Positions 1-11,850 are shown, numbered from the stretch's first letter. The stretch is 64,000 nt of DNA from Eucommia ulmoides (GCA_016647705.1 CM028328.1:36432501-36496500), one strand, 5' to 3'. Made by a program: numbers and translations. The notes: generated by a model not told the origin, from the letters alone.

Positions 1-1060
1 GGTCAGGAATATGCTTGACATCCTTCAGCTCCCATAAAGACCTGTTCAACTTAATCTTCACTACACCTTTACCAACAATATCACAAGGTTGGTCATCACC
101 AAGATATACCTTTCCAAGGTTCTCGGGAATATACTTCTTGAGGAGTTCTTTCTGCGAAGTAGCGTGAAACGATGCTCCAGAGTCTAACACCCAAGACTCT
201 TCCTTGTTTTCCAAGGAACATATTAATGCATCATTTTCTCTTGATGTGGAAGTGACATTTACCTCTACCTTCACCTCCTGATCCTTTGGTGCACTCTTAT
301 ACTATTAGTGCCTGTCCTTTCCACAGTTCTAACACTTGACTGTTTTTGAGCTTTGGGAATTACTAGGATTCCTGGATCTAGACCTCCTGTCCTTTGATCT
401 ATTGTAGTAGTTCGATCTGCCGCATTCTTTCTCTCTAGTTCTTCTTCTTGATTCTGTAGACAAAGCGGAAGACCATATCTCTTTACCCGACTCTCTCCGT
501 TGGATCTTCTCATTGAGAACCAGATCATATGAACATCATCAAATTTTAACTTAATGTTTCCCGACGAGCTACTCATAGCCATAACAGAAGCATTCCACTT
601 CTTTAGAAGATAAGCAAAAGTACCAATGCTCATATTTCTTCATCGAATTCAATTTCAACTGAACTCAACTAGGTTGTGATTGTATTGAGTTCATTGAGAT
701 GTCGAGCTACCGATCTGCCTTCTAACATTCGTAAATTGAATAATGGCCTTATCAGGTGCACTCTATTTGAGGCAGATGGCTTCTCGTACATATTGGATAG
801 CGCCGCCATAAGACCCACCGTGGTCTTTTCCTTTGCTATGTTGAAAGAAACATTGTGGGATAACAACAATTGGATAACTTTGAGGGCCTGTCTATCAAGA
901 AGATTTCAATCTTCATCCTTCATACCCTCCAACTTCTTTTCGGAAAGAGGTTGATACAGTTTTTTCTGGTAGATAATCCTCTATCTGTATTTTCCAGAAT
1001 CTGAAATCTGCACCATTAAACTTTTCAAGTTTCACATTCCCTTCATCTGTGACCATCACT
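1..1060 (-). pseudogene. Copia element J: protease and gag fragment
   Basis: The minus strand encodes the start of a Ty1/copia polyprotein, broken by frameshifts and stops. Reading leftwards, the gag N-terminus (KLEKFNGADFRFWK) lies near 970-1040. The central gag part (LMAALSNMYEKPS, LFNLRMLEGRSVARHLNE) lies at 669-869. A basic linker and a decayed zinc knuckle (NCGK visible) lie at about 270-340. The aspartic protease motif LDSGASFHA lies near 160-200. Integrase and RT would lie outside the left edge. Gag packages the RNA and the protease cleaves the polyprotein. Family placement (Tnt1/Tork-like) rests on remembered gag consensus and is inference. Confidence 0.85.
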
Positions 1061-1227
1061 CCCACTCGAATCTGGTTTCTTTTGGATCGTTTCTGACTAT
1101 TCCAACGAACCACCAAGTGTTAAAATATTTCTGTCGTCGAACCTGGATGACAAATTTTCATCGTTCACGAAATTTACTATTCACATAAATAGTAACCTCG
1201 AGAAGACTGTCAGAACTCACAACAAAA

Positions 1228-1239
1228 GCTCTGAAACCA
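1228..1239 (-). other. Primer-binding site of Copia J
   Basis: Read on the minus strand this is TGGTTTCAGAGC, one base away from the usual plant initiator-tRNA-Met primer site TGGTATCAGAGC. It sits between the LTR and gag, where a PBS belongs. Confidence 0.75.
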
Positions 1240-1241
1240 GT

Positions 1242-1800
1242 TGTTGGCGAATATGCTAATTCCCGATTAACCAGATATACGTGGAAGCGAAAAATACAAA
1301 AATAGTATGAACACTATTTACGTGGTTCGACACAAATCTACCTATGTCCACGGGCTACTGCAAACCTTTTACTAAAAGAAGGAAAATTACAAAGTGTTTA
1401 CAAACACTCACAAACTCACAACCCACACCCAATTATACCCATTATTTTTTCTCACAAAAATTCTCTCAAGAATCTTACTAGTCTTTTCTCTCTCTCTCTC
1501 TCTCTCTCATTGAGATTATTTCTAATTGGGTTGATACTCCTCAATGGATCATCTCTTCTATTTATGGAGAAGGTTTTTCCCTGTTCTTCAATTTGAACAT
1601 AGGTAATCAAAAAGCTTCATGAAGGTAGGAGTAGACATAAGGCTCCAGTAGCCTTCTGGTTCATTATTCATTCTTCCACCTTCTTCTTTCTTTTTCTTGC
1701 TTCTTTTGACTGACTTCTTCTTCTTCTGGTGAGTTGTAAGAATACTTCTATTGCCTTCCCAATTCTTCCTCCGAGATGTCATTTTGATTTGATTTTTTCT
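1242..1800 (-). mobile_element. 5' LTR of Copia J (right boundary uncertain)
   Basis: The LTR begins at TGTTGG two bases beyond the PBS. It includes a TATA-like box on the minus strand (CATAAATAGAAG, about 1556-1567) and a CT microsatellite at about 1489-1508. The partner LTR lies outside the window, so the right boundary cannot be fixed by comparison; 1800 is a guess. No convincing protein is encoded here. Confidence 0.55.
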
Positions 1801-2506
1801 TCTTTACTTTTTATTTTTGTCTTTTTCTTATCATTTGTTTTCCAACTTTTGCTTTGTCTTTTTGTGGTTTGGTGAGAAAATTTATTTGATTAACACGGTT
1901 AACTTCCAATCATGAATAACCCTTGCCACAAAATCTTTTGACTTGGCCCTCTCCTCGACCAAATCAGCCTCAACATTCTCCTTGGCGGCTCTCTATTCGC
2001 AGAGGCGGGTTTGAAGCCCTGCCTCCACCTTAAATGTAGATGGAATCATGCCCCCACCATAAAGGGCATCGGTGCAGAAGGTGATAAACTCAAGAAAATG
2101 GTGATACGGCCAAAACCCCGACTCAGGAAGAGACAATAATACTCTACCGACAATAGAGTAGTCGACATATATATTTCAGAGCTGGGTTTCATTGACACTT
2201 CCTGTGGCCTTAACCGCCTTAAGCTTATGGCCAAGGATAGAGAGATGGATGAAAACACAACTCGACATGAGTAGAATGAATAAGAGATGCAAAGTCAAGC
2301 AACTAAATAGAAGCAACAAGAAGAGGCTTACCAAAAGCAAAGAGGGAAAAAATGGTCGACGGTTGCGGAAAAACTATGGAAGAGTACCAACAAGAGATTG
2401 ATTGCAAAAGGGTTTTAGAAAAGTCGAAGTACAGAAGCTCAAATCCCTTTTATAAGGAAGTTCGTGTAAAAATATCTCCAACCGTCACCTAGGTAAACAA
2501 AGCAAC
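1801..2506. other. Unassigned DNA between Copia J and Copia1
   Basis: No recognised gene. On the minus strand around 1915-2030 a short charged stretch (RAAKENVEADLVEERAKSKDF) looks like a coiled-coil tail with one in-frame stop upstream. It resembles the end of an ORF in a decayed transposon or gag-like gene, but I cannot name it. The remaining short ORFs have no recognisable motif. Confidence 0.3.
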
Positions 2507-2720
2507 TGATGAAAGATTTTCTAGAATATTTGTAATTATTAACCATATTTGATTAGGTGCTATATTAGGTTAATTGAGAGATAATTATGTACCATATTTG
2601 ATTAGGTATTATATTAGGTTAATTGAGAGATTTGTGGGCTAGGATAGAAATCTTAGGAATCAGTATTTATTTTCCTCTTAATTTGGGAGATTAGTTGCCT
2701 TTTTTGTTTGAATCTAATTT
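2507..2720 (+). mobile_element. Copia1 5' LTR, 3' end deleted
   Basis: It matches the 3' LTR (28768 onward) through the shared TTGCCTTTTTTGTTT, then diverges. The last part, which in the 3' LTR includes CCTATAAATACC and the LTR end, is absent here, together with the primer-binding site. The LTR is joined almost directly to the gag start. The loss of R/U5 and PBS would prevent autonomous replication. Confidence 0.8.
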
Positions 2721-2732
2721 TTCATCCCTGAA

Positions 2733-3511
2733 ATGTCTAAAATCACGTCCGAGACAAGCCAGCCCCCTCAACCATCTCAGCCCGAACTTCAAACAGTCTA
2801 AAATCCATCTGAAAACCACCCATTCAGATTACCACAATCCAACTAAATGGTGATAATTTCCTTCGATGGTCACAATCTGTTCGCATGTACATAAGGGGGA
2901 GAGGCAAGATCGGCTATCTCACAGGAGATATAAAGAAGCTCGACATGAAGGATCCAACCTATGCCATTTGGGACATTGAAAACTCAATGGTGATGACATG
3001 GTTGGTTAATTCCATGGCCGAAGAGATAAGTGCGAACTATCTCTATTACTCTACAGCCAAGGAATTATGGGACAATGTTTCATAGATGTATTCTGATCTA
3101 GGGAATCAATCGAAAGTGTACGAGTTAACCCAACAACTTGTGGAAATTCTCCAAGGTGAGAACTCTATGACAAACTATTTTAATTCTTTGAAAAGGATTT
3201 GGCAGGACCTAGACTTATTCAACGATTACGAGTGGAAATCACTTGAGGACTGCAATCAATACAAGAATATAGTGGATGTTAGCCGAATCTTCAAATTTCT
3301 TGTAGGTTTGAATGTTGAATATGATGAGATATATGGCCGAATAGTTGGAAGGAACCCCTTGCTTCCAAATGGGAAAGTATTTGCAGAAGTACGGAGAGAA
3401 GAAAGCCGTAGACATGTGATGCTGGGAAAGAAGGTTGCAGGTACAACCGGATCTGTGGAAGGGTCAGCCTTGGCCATTCCTGAAGCTCAAATTAGCCATA
3501 GAACGTCCTAA
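2733..3511 (+). pseudogene. Copia1 gag
   Basis: The ATG at 2733 opens MSKITSETSQPPQPSQP. After a stop and frame change the conserved copia gag core follows: LNGDNFLRWSQSVRMYIRG, GKIGYLTGDIK, WDIENSMVMTWLVNSM, then an in-frame TAG at 3083 between DNVS and MYSDLGNQ. The second half continues to 3511 with LTQQLVEILQGENSMTNYFN and LVGLNVEYDEI. It would form the RNA-packaging particle. The stop at 3083 is consistent with a CAG-to-TAG change. Confidence 0.88.
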
Positions 3512-3751
3512 AACCAACGTACAGAGACATAAACAACCTGCGCTGTGACTATTGGGGAAAATCGCGCCATACTCGAGAGAATTGCTACAAGTTGCACGGT
3601 AGACTATCTAATAGTAGAGCAAACAAACCCAGTAAAATAGAGCACAATTAAAACAAATGAGGCTGAGTCATCTCCATTCAGTAAAGAGAAAATAGATCAT
3701 CTTCCTAAACTACTAAAATCCTATTCTTCACCTAATGCTCCTATCGGTTCT

Positions 3752-4080
3752 ATGGCACAAACAGATAACAATCCTTTGGCACTTTCTGTTCTTGGAAGAA
3801 CCGGTCCTCAGATCATAGATTCAGGGGCCTCCGATCATATGACAAGTTTTCCAGAATTGTTTGGTTCCTATTATCCATGTTCTGGCATCGAAAAAGTTAG
3901 ACTAACTGATGGTAGTTTTTTGCCCATTGCAGGCAAAGGGCACATTAAAATCTCAGAAAAAATCACTTTAAAATCAGTTTTACATGTTCCAAAACTTTTT
4001 TGTAATCTTCTTTCCGTTAGCAAATTGTCTAAAGATTCTAACTATTCCATTCTTTTCTTTTCTTCCACTTGTGTTTTTTA
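3752..4080 (+). pseudogene. Copia1 aspartic protease
   Basis: The protease active-site region reads IIDSGASDHMT near 3810-3845, followed by VRLTDGSFLPIAGKGHIKI and LKSVLHVPKLFCNLLSVSKL, the usual plant copia protease C-terminal half. The frame ends at 4080, and the link to integrase (4081-4216) contains further stops. In an active element it would release gag, integrase and RT from the polyprotein. Confidence 0.88.
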
Positions 4081-4216
4081 GGACCGGAACTCAAGGAAGA
4101 CGATTAGAACTGGTAGAGAAATAAATGGATTGTACTACTTTGATTAATCTGCTTTCGGGAATAAAAAGTCTCATGGATTAGGTAGTACTAGTTCAAACTT
4201 TGTCTATGATCAAGTC

Positions 4217-5224
4217 ATGTTATGGCATAAGAGATTAGGTCATCCTAGTTTTTCATATCTTAAACATTTACTTCCTGAATTGTTTAAAGGAATTGATTGT
4301 TCAAAATTTCATTGTGAAGCTTGTCATTTGGCTAAAGACCATTGTGTTTCATTTCCAATAAAACCCTATTCTACTTCAAAACCATTTTATTTGTTTCATA
4401 GTGATGTTTGGGGCCCATCCAAAGTTAACACACTTTTGGCAAAAAATGATTTGTAACTTTTATTGATGATCACACGAGAGTATGTTGGGTTTACTTGTTG
4501 GGAAACAAATTCGAAGTAGAACAACGGTTTAAAAGATTTTTTTTCTTATGATTGAAAATCAATTTCAAACAAAAATTGGCATTCTAAGAATAGATAATGG
4601 GACTTAATATTTTAAAAAATATTTGGGAACAATTTTTTTGGAAAAATGTGTTATCCATCAATCAACATGTCGTGACACACCACAATAAAATGGTATTGCC
4701 GAAAGAAAAAATAGGCATTTACTTCAAGTTGCTTGGGCCATTATGTTTTCAATGAATGTTCCTAAATATCTCTAGGGTAACGCACTCTTGATTGCTTGCT
4801 TGCTACTTAATAAATAGAATGCCATCTTGAGTTTTGAAATTTGAAACACCTTTACAGGTTTTAAAAGGTTTTTTCCTCGATCTCAGATAACTGTAGATCT
4901 TCCTTTAAAAGTGTTTGGTTTCATTTGTTATATATATATACCGAATATTTTTCGATTAAAACTAGACCCAAAAGCTGAAAAACGTGTCTCCATTGGTTAT
5001 GCATCTAATAAAAGGGGATACAAATGGTTTAATTCAGTCACAAAGAAATTCTTCGAGAGTGTGGATGTAAGCTTTGTTGAGGACAAACCTTTCTTTCAAA
5101 AATAAAATTCTTCAGGGGGAGAATATAGTAGAAAAAAATAATTTTTGGGAAACTTTACCTATTCCGAAGATGTCTATGCCTTTGATTGATTTTGATAAGC
5201 ATTTTTTGGAAACACCTGTTGGGA
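4217..5224 (+). pseudogene. Copia1 integrase, first part
   Basis: The HHCC zinc-binding domain is seen in WHKRLGHPSFSYL and HCEACHLAKDH (about 4220-4345), followed by the start of the catalytic core (LFHSDVWGPS). From 4456 to 4910 the core is frameshifted but still traceable. The C-terminal part is clean again at 4911-5105 (LDPKAEKRVSIGYASNKRGYKW, VDVSFVEDKPFF). The frame is then interrupted at 5230 by a SIRE-like solo LTR. Confidence 0.85.
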
Positions 5225-5229
5225 GTATG

Positions 5230-7552
5230 TGTTGACCTAGTGAGTTACTCAAGAGAGGGGTAAATTGGATAGTTATAAAACTTTAAACAAATTTCTTATC
5301 TTTCAACACTTAAATAATCAAATAATTAATTTATCCTAAATCAATTATTAGTTTTATAACACTACGAATAAGTGTTCAAATCTAGGTGCATACCCAAACA
5401 ACAAAATATAAATAAAGTAAATCAATACAACACATAAGGATATATCCTGGTTCACCAAGCTATTTTTGGTTAATCCAATCCTTCGAGCCTCATAGAGATT
5501 CGTACCTACTAAAATCTAGATTCCTTTAAAGGTAGAAACCAAACCCTCATAATAATTTTTTTTCACAGACTCAAAATCAACCTTTACAATTCCCTTTTCA
5601 CGGGCTAAGGAAGAACACTATCTTTTTTTAGGTTTAAGACTAATCTAATTCTATTACAGGAAGAATCACAACCTAATTCTTTTACCAGGCTAAGAATTAA
5701 ACCTCACAATCACTCCAAGTATCTTTTTCACCGATAAGGATAGAACCGTTACAATTCACTTACAAGTAATTCTAATCAGGAAGAATCAAACCTAATTATT
5801 TTTAAAGGAAAATAATAACCTAACCTTTTTGTCCACTAGGTAAAGATGAAACCTCAATTTGTTTCCCGCAAAAAAATTGAAACTCAGCTACCCTGACTAG
5901 ATATCCTCAATAATATCTAATCTGTACAAACTTACCATTTACAAGAAATCAATGAGTTTCTTCCCACTCGGAGCTTCTATCACTTCAAATCAATTAAACT
6001 CAATTAATGTCTCGAAATTATTAGTGATAGAAATTAAGTGAAGAATTCAATATTTAATTATAATATGTGTGGGTAGCACAGAATTTAAGCACGTAATCAG
6101 ATAATCACATAAATCGTTTTAAAAATATTTTTTATGTTCTTTAAAGTTCAAAAATGATTTTACTACGATCTTTAAACCAAGCAAAAAATGATAATATAAA
6201 TTCGTAATAAAGGATAAATAACTTGGAAAGATCTCCCCAAGATAACACCGAAAGACTGAAATCAGAATAACAATACAACACAGATTGGTGACGCCAAAAT
6301 AATTAGCGCTTTAACTCAAGAACTTTGCACACAATAATCTCACGATTGATCTCTTGAATATATCTCAGAATAAAAACTCTTAGAAATCTCAGGAATTGAA
6401 AGTTCTTGATTGATGTGATGTATTTTAATCTAAATTCGTAGGTCTATTTAATGAAATTTGAAACAGGCCGTCAAATAGCTAATTTTCTCAATGTAGGCCT
6501 CTAAAAAGCACCTATAGACCCCATATATCATTACCATTCATTCCTGGTATATTTCACTCAAATATGAATTTTAAAATATTCAATTTAGTCCCCAAATTAT
6601 TTCTCAATCTCAAATTGTATAGATAGGAAATATTAAACGAACCAAATTGAGAAACACTTTAATTTTATGTACCATATCTATAAGGTTATTAAAATAAGTG
6701 TATCATATCTTTAAATATCTCACTCATATATCCCAAAAATGGTTAGTTTTGAATAAATCCTTGAAATCCTCAAAATCTGAACCAAACTGTCGATTGACCA
6801 ATCATAGGACATTCGTCGATTGATCGATTCAAGTTACACGCCAAGCCATTTCTCAAACAACGGTCAGTTGACCAATCCTTCAACGGTCGATTAACCGATC
6901 AATTCAGGATGTGCTTCTAGGCCATTTTTAAGCCCTCGTCGATTGACCGATCGATACAGAGAGTTTCACTTCGGTCCATCAGTTGACCGATCTCCCTTAG
7001 TTGGTTGACCGATCGATTCAGAGACTCCTCATTTTTCCAGTCTTCTTCAATCGGTTGACTGATCCTTTGATGGTCATTTGCTCAATCCAAGCTGGAACAC
7101 TCATTTCTCAAATTAATTCAACTACAAACTTCAACGTTTTAATCCCGTTAACCGATTTCTTTTCTTGATTAACTCAATTGACACTAATATTCAATTTTAA
7201 ACACTAATCCTTCTTAGGCCAATTTTCATTTTTAATATCACATTAGAGCAAATAATTGAACACTAATTAGGACCTTAATTACATCAAATTAAATGCACAT
7301 AAATATTACTCATTAATTTGTGTCGTGTGTGTGATCCTAATCAGGATACATTAAGAGTAAAAGATGTTTGAGTTGTTTTCACCTAATTTTTTTAGAATCT
7401 TCAACACTCTTGATCTCTTTAATGTCCATCTATGTATCTTCAATAATTGTTTCATGATTTGATCTTGAATGTAACTCTTAAACTGAAACACTCAATTAGT
7501 TTCACCAAAAACATTAACGCTTAATTGTCCATCAAAACATCGGGATCAACAG
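5230..7552 (-). mobile_element. SIRE-like solo LTR A
   Basis: A 2.3-kb segment starts TGTTGACC and ends GGATCAACA. It is flanked by the exact 5-bp TSD GTATG (5225-5229 and 7553-7557). It has no internal domains, PBS or PPT, as expected of a solo LTR left by LTR-LTR recombination. The sense strand is minus: it aligns in reverse with LTR B, and a TATA-like box (TTAAATAGACC) lies at about 6440-6452. It contains a cluster of TTGACCGATC-type words at 6785-7075. The SIRE/Maximus assignment rests on the CTCTCTTGGGT-type terminus and is inference. Confidence 0.88.
6785..7075. repeat. TTGACCGATC word cluster in LTR A
   Basis: About eight degenerate copies of GTCGATTGACCGATCGATTC lie here at irregular spacing. 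Several are followed by CAGAGA. The cluster lies roughly 330-640 bp upstream (sense direction) of the TATA-like box of this LTR. Confidence 0.75.
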
Positions 7553-7557
7553 TATGG

Positions 7558-7949
7558 AAACTAATGGTAGTACTCTTTATCCTATTTTTCCAGAAGTTAC
7601 TTTATCAGAGACAAAGGAGAAGTACTTCCAACAAATCACAATCCTCAGTCTGAGCCTCAGGCTTATTCCAGAAAAAGGTTTCACAAACGTACTACTGCTC
7701 CAATTATTCCTCCAGCAGATGTTCAATCCAATTTTTTGAGTAATGGTCCTACAACTCAAAGTAATATTCCTTCTACTCCCATTCTTTCTTTATCTCTTGA
7801 TTTACCAAATTTATCTTCTTATGATCTTGATCTTCCTATTGCATTAAGAAAAGAAACCCGAACATACACTAAACACCCTATTGCAAAATACTTGTCATAC
7901 AAAAAATTGTCAAACACTCATAGAGCATTTGTGTCTAGGATTTCTAATC
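7558..7949 (+). pseudogene. Copia1 integrase C-terminus to RT linker
   Basis: After LTR A the Copia1 frame resumes with the variable, proline- and serine-rich stretch (NIPSTPILSLSLDLPN). It then reaches the conserved pre-RT motif TRTYTKHPIAKYLSYKKLSNTH and RISNLS. The next expected residues (VPRTIQEAL) appear only at 10145, on the other side of LTR B, which shows this is one interrupted gene. Confidence 0.85.
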
Positions 7950-7954
7950 TGTCT

Positions 7955-10139
7955 TGTTGATCCTAAAATTTTGATGAACAATTAAATGTTTATTTTTTTG
8001 GTGGAACTAACGGTTTGATTAAGTGTTTCAGTTTATTAGTTTCAGTGATGAAAATGATCATGAAGATATTGTGCCAATGCTAAAGATGATGACAAAGATG
8101 ATGGAAGATTAAGAGTTTGAAGAAATTGAAGAATCTAAGGAAAATAACTCAGGTTAAATTCTAACTCTTAATATCCCAATTAGGATCATACACGACACAA
8201 AATGATTTTTATAAATATGTATTTTTTTTTTCTAGGATCCTAATTAGTTAAATTATTTGCTCTTATGTGAAATTGAAAAAGAAATTTTGATAATTAATTA
8301 AAATTGAACTTAAGTATTTAGTGGAGCTAACTGAGAAAAAAAATCGATTGAAGGGGCGAAAATGTTGAAGAAAAAGGATTAAAAATGAATTTAGAAGAGG
8401 TTCCCAACATTGATAAGTCGACAATTAAGTCGACCGGAGCATACAAGGTGAAGTTGCTGAATCTCTCGGTCGACAAGTAGGTCGACCTGAGCTTAAATAT
8501 TGAACTCTCTAAATCGATAAGTCGACAGGGAGGTCGACCCGTGACCAGAAATGAAACTCTCTGAATCTCTAGGTCGACAGATGGGCGAAATTTTTTTGGC
8601 TTGGCTACATCTTGAGTCGACAGGTAACTCTTGGTCAGTCGAGTTATGGCACTGTTTCAAGATTTTGTGGAATTTCATATTTTATTCTAAAAGTAGACGT
8701 TACTAGCCATTTTATGGTTAAGATCTGAGAGATATCTTGGGGATTTGATGTTATTTTCCCTATAGATATAGTTCATTAAGTTTGAATATTTCTCAATTTG
8801 GTACATGTAATTTTTTCTATCTTATTTAATTGTGATTGAGAAATATTTGGGGGACTTAATTGAGATATTTAAAAGCCATAATTAAATGATTTGAACCAGG
8901 ATGAAGTCTTAATGATATAAGGAGTCTATAAGAGCAATTAAATATCATAACAAGTAGGAACTAGTTGTTGGAGAGCTTGTTTTATTCCCTTTTATATAGA
9001 CCTGTGTTTTTTTCACATTAAAGATAGACACATCAAGAGAATTATTCTAAGCTATTCAACTTTCGAGTTTTCTGAGAGGAATCATATTGATTGAGTTGTG
9101 AGATCTTTTTTGAGAGTTATTCTTGTGGAATATTTGCTGTGAATTATTGTTACTACCGATATGAAATTTCATTGCTATTTGTAATTATTATTTTTTCGAT
9201 GGAATCCTGGTGACATATTTTCAAATTACTTTCTATTAATTGTTGCTTGATTATATCTGGTTTTCGGAATTTGATATTTGAAATTGCTTTCGATTTTTTA
9301 TTGAAAATTATTCTTTGAAATAATTTCTTGAAGAAATCTGATTACGTGCTCAATTATGTGCTACCCAATTTTTGTTTAAAATCAGATTTTGGATATCTCA
9401 CTTTTCTATCGCTAGTTTTGGTATATTAATTGAGTTCTAATTTATCTGGGATGGTAGAATCTCCGGGTGAGAAAAATTACTTATTAATTTGTAATTAGTA
9501 AGTTAAGTGACGGATTGAATACTATTGGTAGTATTTAATCAAAGGGTAGCTGGTTTCAATCTCTTCCTGTAAAGAGATTGAGGTAGTAATTCTTCCTTGA
9601 TTGAATTGATTTGTGAGCAATTTTGTAACGGTTCAATCCTTACCAGGTAAAAGGATATTTGGAGTATTTGTGAGGTTTAGATTCTTTAGTCTAAGGTACA
9701 AAAAGAATTAAGTTATTCTTGAGCTTGTAAAAATTAGAGGTTATTCTTGAGCCTGTAAAAAGTAAAGGTTATTCCTGAACCTGAGAATTTTTTTTTAAAG
9801 GTTGATTATGAGCCTGCGAAAAGAATCATTGTGAGGGTTTGGTTCCTACCTTTGAAGGAATCTTGAGTTTAGTAGGTGCAACACTCCGTAGAGCTCGGGG
9901 GACTGGATTAGCCAAGAGTAGCCTGGTGAACCAGTATAAATTTCTGGTGTGCTGCCATTTTTCATTATTTATTTTTGTTGTTTGGTGTGCACCTAGTTGA
10001 TATTATATTTTCACTGTTATATGAAGATAATAATTAATTTAGGATTAAAATTAATTATTTGGATTTTTTGAAGTATTTTCTCTGATAATTTTTTATGTAC
10101 CCAATTCACTCCTCTCTTGGGTAGCTCACTGGGCCAACA
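7955..10139 (+). mobile_element. SIRE-like solo LTR B
   Basis: It starts TGTTGATCC and ends GGGCCAACA. It is flanked by TGTCT (7950-7954) and TATCT (10140-10144), a 5-bp TSD with one change. It is the same family as LTR A but in the opposite orientation. It carries a TATA-like box (TTTATATAGACC) near 8990-9001 and a terminus with CTCCTCTCTTGGGTAGC. No internal coding region is present. The palindromic word cluster at 8410-8640 differs from that of LTR A. Confidence 0.86.
8410..8640. repeat. GTCGAC palindrome cluster in LTR B
   Basis: At least four paired words of the form GTCGACAxGTAGGTCGACC lie about 350-590 bp upstream of the TATA-like box. GTCGAC is itself a 6-bp palindrome. The spacers contain near-repeats of CTCTCTGAATCTCT. 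The same word type recurs in the SIRE-like LTR C. Confidence 0.8.
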
Positions 10140-10144
10140 TATCT

Positions 10145-11208
10145 GTTCCAAGAACTATTCAGGAAGCATTGGGTGATCTGAATTGGAGATTAGCTGTGAT
10201 GGAAAAGATGAATGCTCTTAGGAAGAATAACACTTGGAGTGTCATTGATCTACCCAAAGACAAGAAGACAGTTGGGTGCAAGTGGGTGTTCAGAGTGAAG
10301 TGTAAAGCTAATGGAAGCGTAGAGAGATACAAAGTGAGACTCGTAGCAAAAGGGTTTACTCAAACTCATGGTATTGACTACCAAGAGACTTTTGCTCTTG
10401 TTGCTAAGATTAACTCTATCAGAATACTAATTTCTCTTGCAGTTAACGCCAACTAGCCACTTCATCAATTTGATGTTAAAAATTTCTTTTTGAATGAAGA
10501 CTTAGAAGAAGAAGTATATATGGACCTGCCACTAGGATTTGAAGAAAGACTTGGAAGTGGAAAAGTGTGCAAATTGAAGAAAGATCTATATAGACTGAAG
10601 TAGTCTCCTAAAGCTTGGTTTGGGCGTTTTGAAAATATTATTAAGAGACATTGTTTCTTACAAAACCAAGCTGATCACACCCTATTTTTCAAACATCCCA
10701 CTTAACATAAATTTTTTATTCTAATAGTACATGTGGATGACATAATCATGACTGGGGATGATTCTCTAGAGATCAACAACTTGAAAAGGAAGCTTGAGGC
10801 CGAATTTGATATCAAGGACCTGCGAAAGTTGAAGGAGTTCCTTGAAATGGAGTTCACAAGATCCAATGAGGGAATTTTCATAAACCAACGCAAATACATT
10901 CTTGATTTGCTCAAAGAAATAAGAATAACTGGTTGTAAGGCAACAGATACTTCAATCGAGCCTAATGTGAAATTGAAAGTAACGATAGCTAATGAAGTAA
11001 TGGATCGAGAACGTTATCAAAGATTAGTTGGGAGACTAATCTATTTGGCTCACACTAGACCTGACATAGACTTTGCAGTAAGTGTTGTAAGCCGGTTCAT
11101 GCATTCACCTGGACCTACTCACTTTGAAGTTGTGTTCAGAATTTTGAGATACCTCAAAAGGACTCCGGAAAAATAACTTTTGTTAAAAAATAGAGATCAT
11201 TTCCAGGT
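10145..11208 (+). pseudogene. Copia1 reverse transcriptase
   Basis: The frame resumes with VPRTIQEALGDLNWRLAVMEKM, then NTWSVIDLPKDKKTVGCKWVF and RLVAKGFTQTHGIDYQETF. A stop follows at 10454. The middle ([21 protein letters not shown], with a stop in the LYRLK region) is broken. The last part at 10733-11176 gives VHVDDIIMTGDD, FDIKDLRKLKEFLEMEF, LVGRLIYLAHTRPDIDFAVS and RILRYLKRTP. The catalytic YVDD is HVDD here. The gene is cut at 11214 by LTR E. Confidence 0.9.
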
Positions 11209-11625
11209 AGAGGTGATAGGTTGATTTTATCTATCTATTTCTAAGCCGATTTTGATAGTTTTCGAGTGTTATTGTAATGTTTTAATATGTTTTAATTCAT
11301 TTTTGATATACCTCAAAAGAACTCTGGAAAAATGACTTTTGTTAAAAAAATAGAGGTTATTTCCAGGTAGAGGTGATAGGTTGATTTTATCTATCTATTT
11401 CTAAGCTGATTTTGATAGTTTTCGAGTGTTATTGTAATGTTTTAATATGTTTTAATTCGTTTTTGATATACCTCGAAGGGACTCTGGAAAAATGACTTTT
11501 GTTAAAAAATAGAGGTCATTTTCAGGTAGAGGTGATAGGTTGATTTTATCTATCTATTTCTAAGCCGATTTTGATAGTTTTCGAGTGTTATTGTAATGTT
11601 TTAATATGTTTTAATTCGTTTTTAT
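11146..11625. repeat. Threefold ~160-bp tandem repeat across an insertion junction
   Basis: Three copies (starting near 11146, 11305 and 11465) each contain the end of the Copia1 RT reading frame (ATACCTCAAAAGGACTC type) followed by the first ~90 bp of LTR E (TGATAGGTTGATTTTATC). The LTR start appears at 11214, 11374 and 11533. Only the third copy runs on into the rest of LTR E. Because each unit spans the Copia1/LTR E junction, the triplication happened after LTR E inserted. Confidence 0.92.
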
Positions 11626-11746
11626 TTGTTTAGTATAAATCAGGTGTTTAGGACAAAAATAGATGAAAATGGTTAAAAATCGAGCAAATCGGTAGGACGT
11701 CAGTGGAGAAATGGTTGAAAAGATTAAAGAAAAGAAATGTAGCCTC

Positions 11747-11850
11747 CACTGCTACAGCAGTGAAAACCACCGCTGCAACGATCAAAAGAACGAAGACTTT
11801 TCGCTTAACCACTGTTGCAACGATGGTCTCCACCGCTGCAGCGGTCCGAT
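11747..11850. repeat. Palindromic words in LTR E
   Basis: CACTGCTACAGCAGTG (11747-11762) is a near-perfect 16-bp palindrome. CCGCTGCAGCGG (11833-11844) is a perfect 12-bp palindrome. Two further degenerate copies lie between. The core ACCGCTGCAGCG is identical to one in the unrelated Gypsy1 LTR. Confidence 0.85.

Noticed and set aside
5230..10139. Segments A and B read as terminal inverted repeats of one fold-back DNA transposon
   Set aside because: Each has its own 5-bp TSD and TG...CA ends, and Copia1 protein sequence lies between them. Two independent solo LTRs fit better.
11214..11625. Three separate insertions of LTR E
   Set aside because: The three starts are carried in identical ~160-bp units including Copia1 RT codons, so one insertion followed by tandem triplication is simpler.
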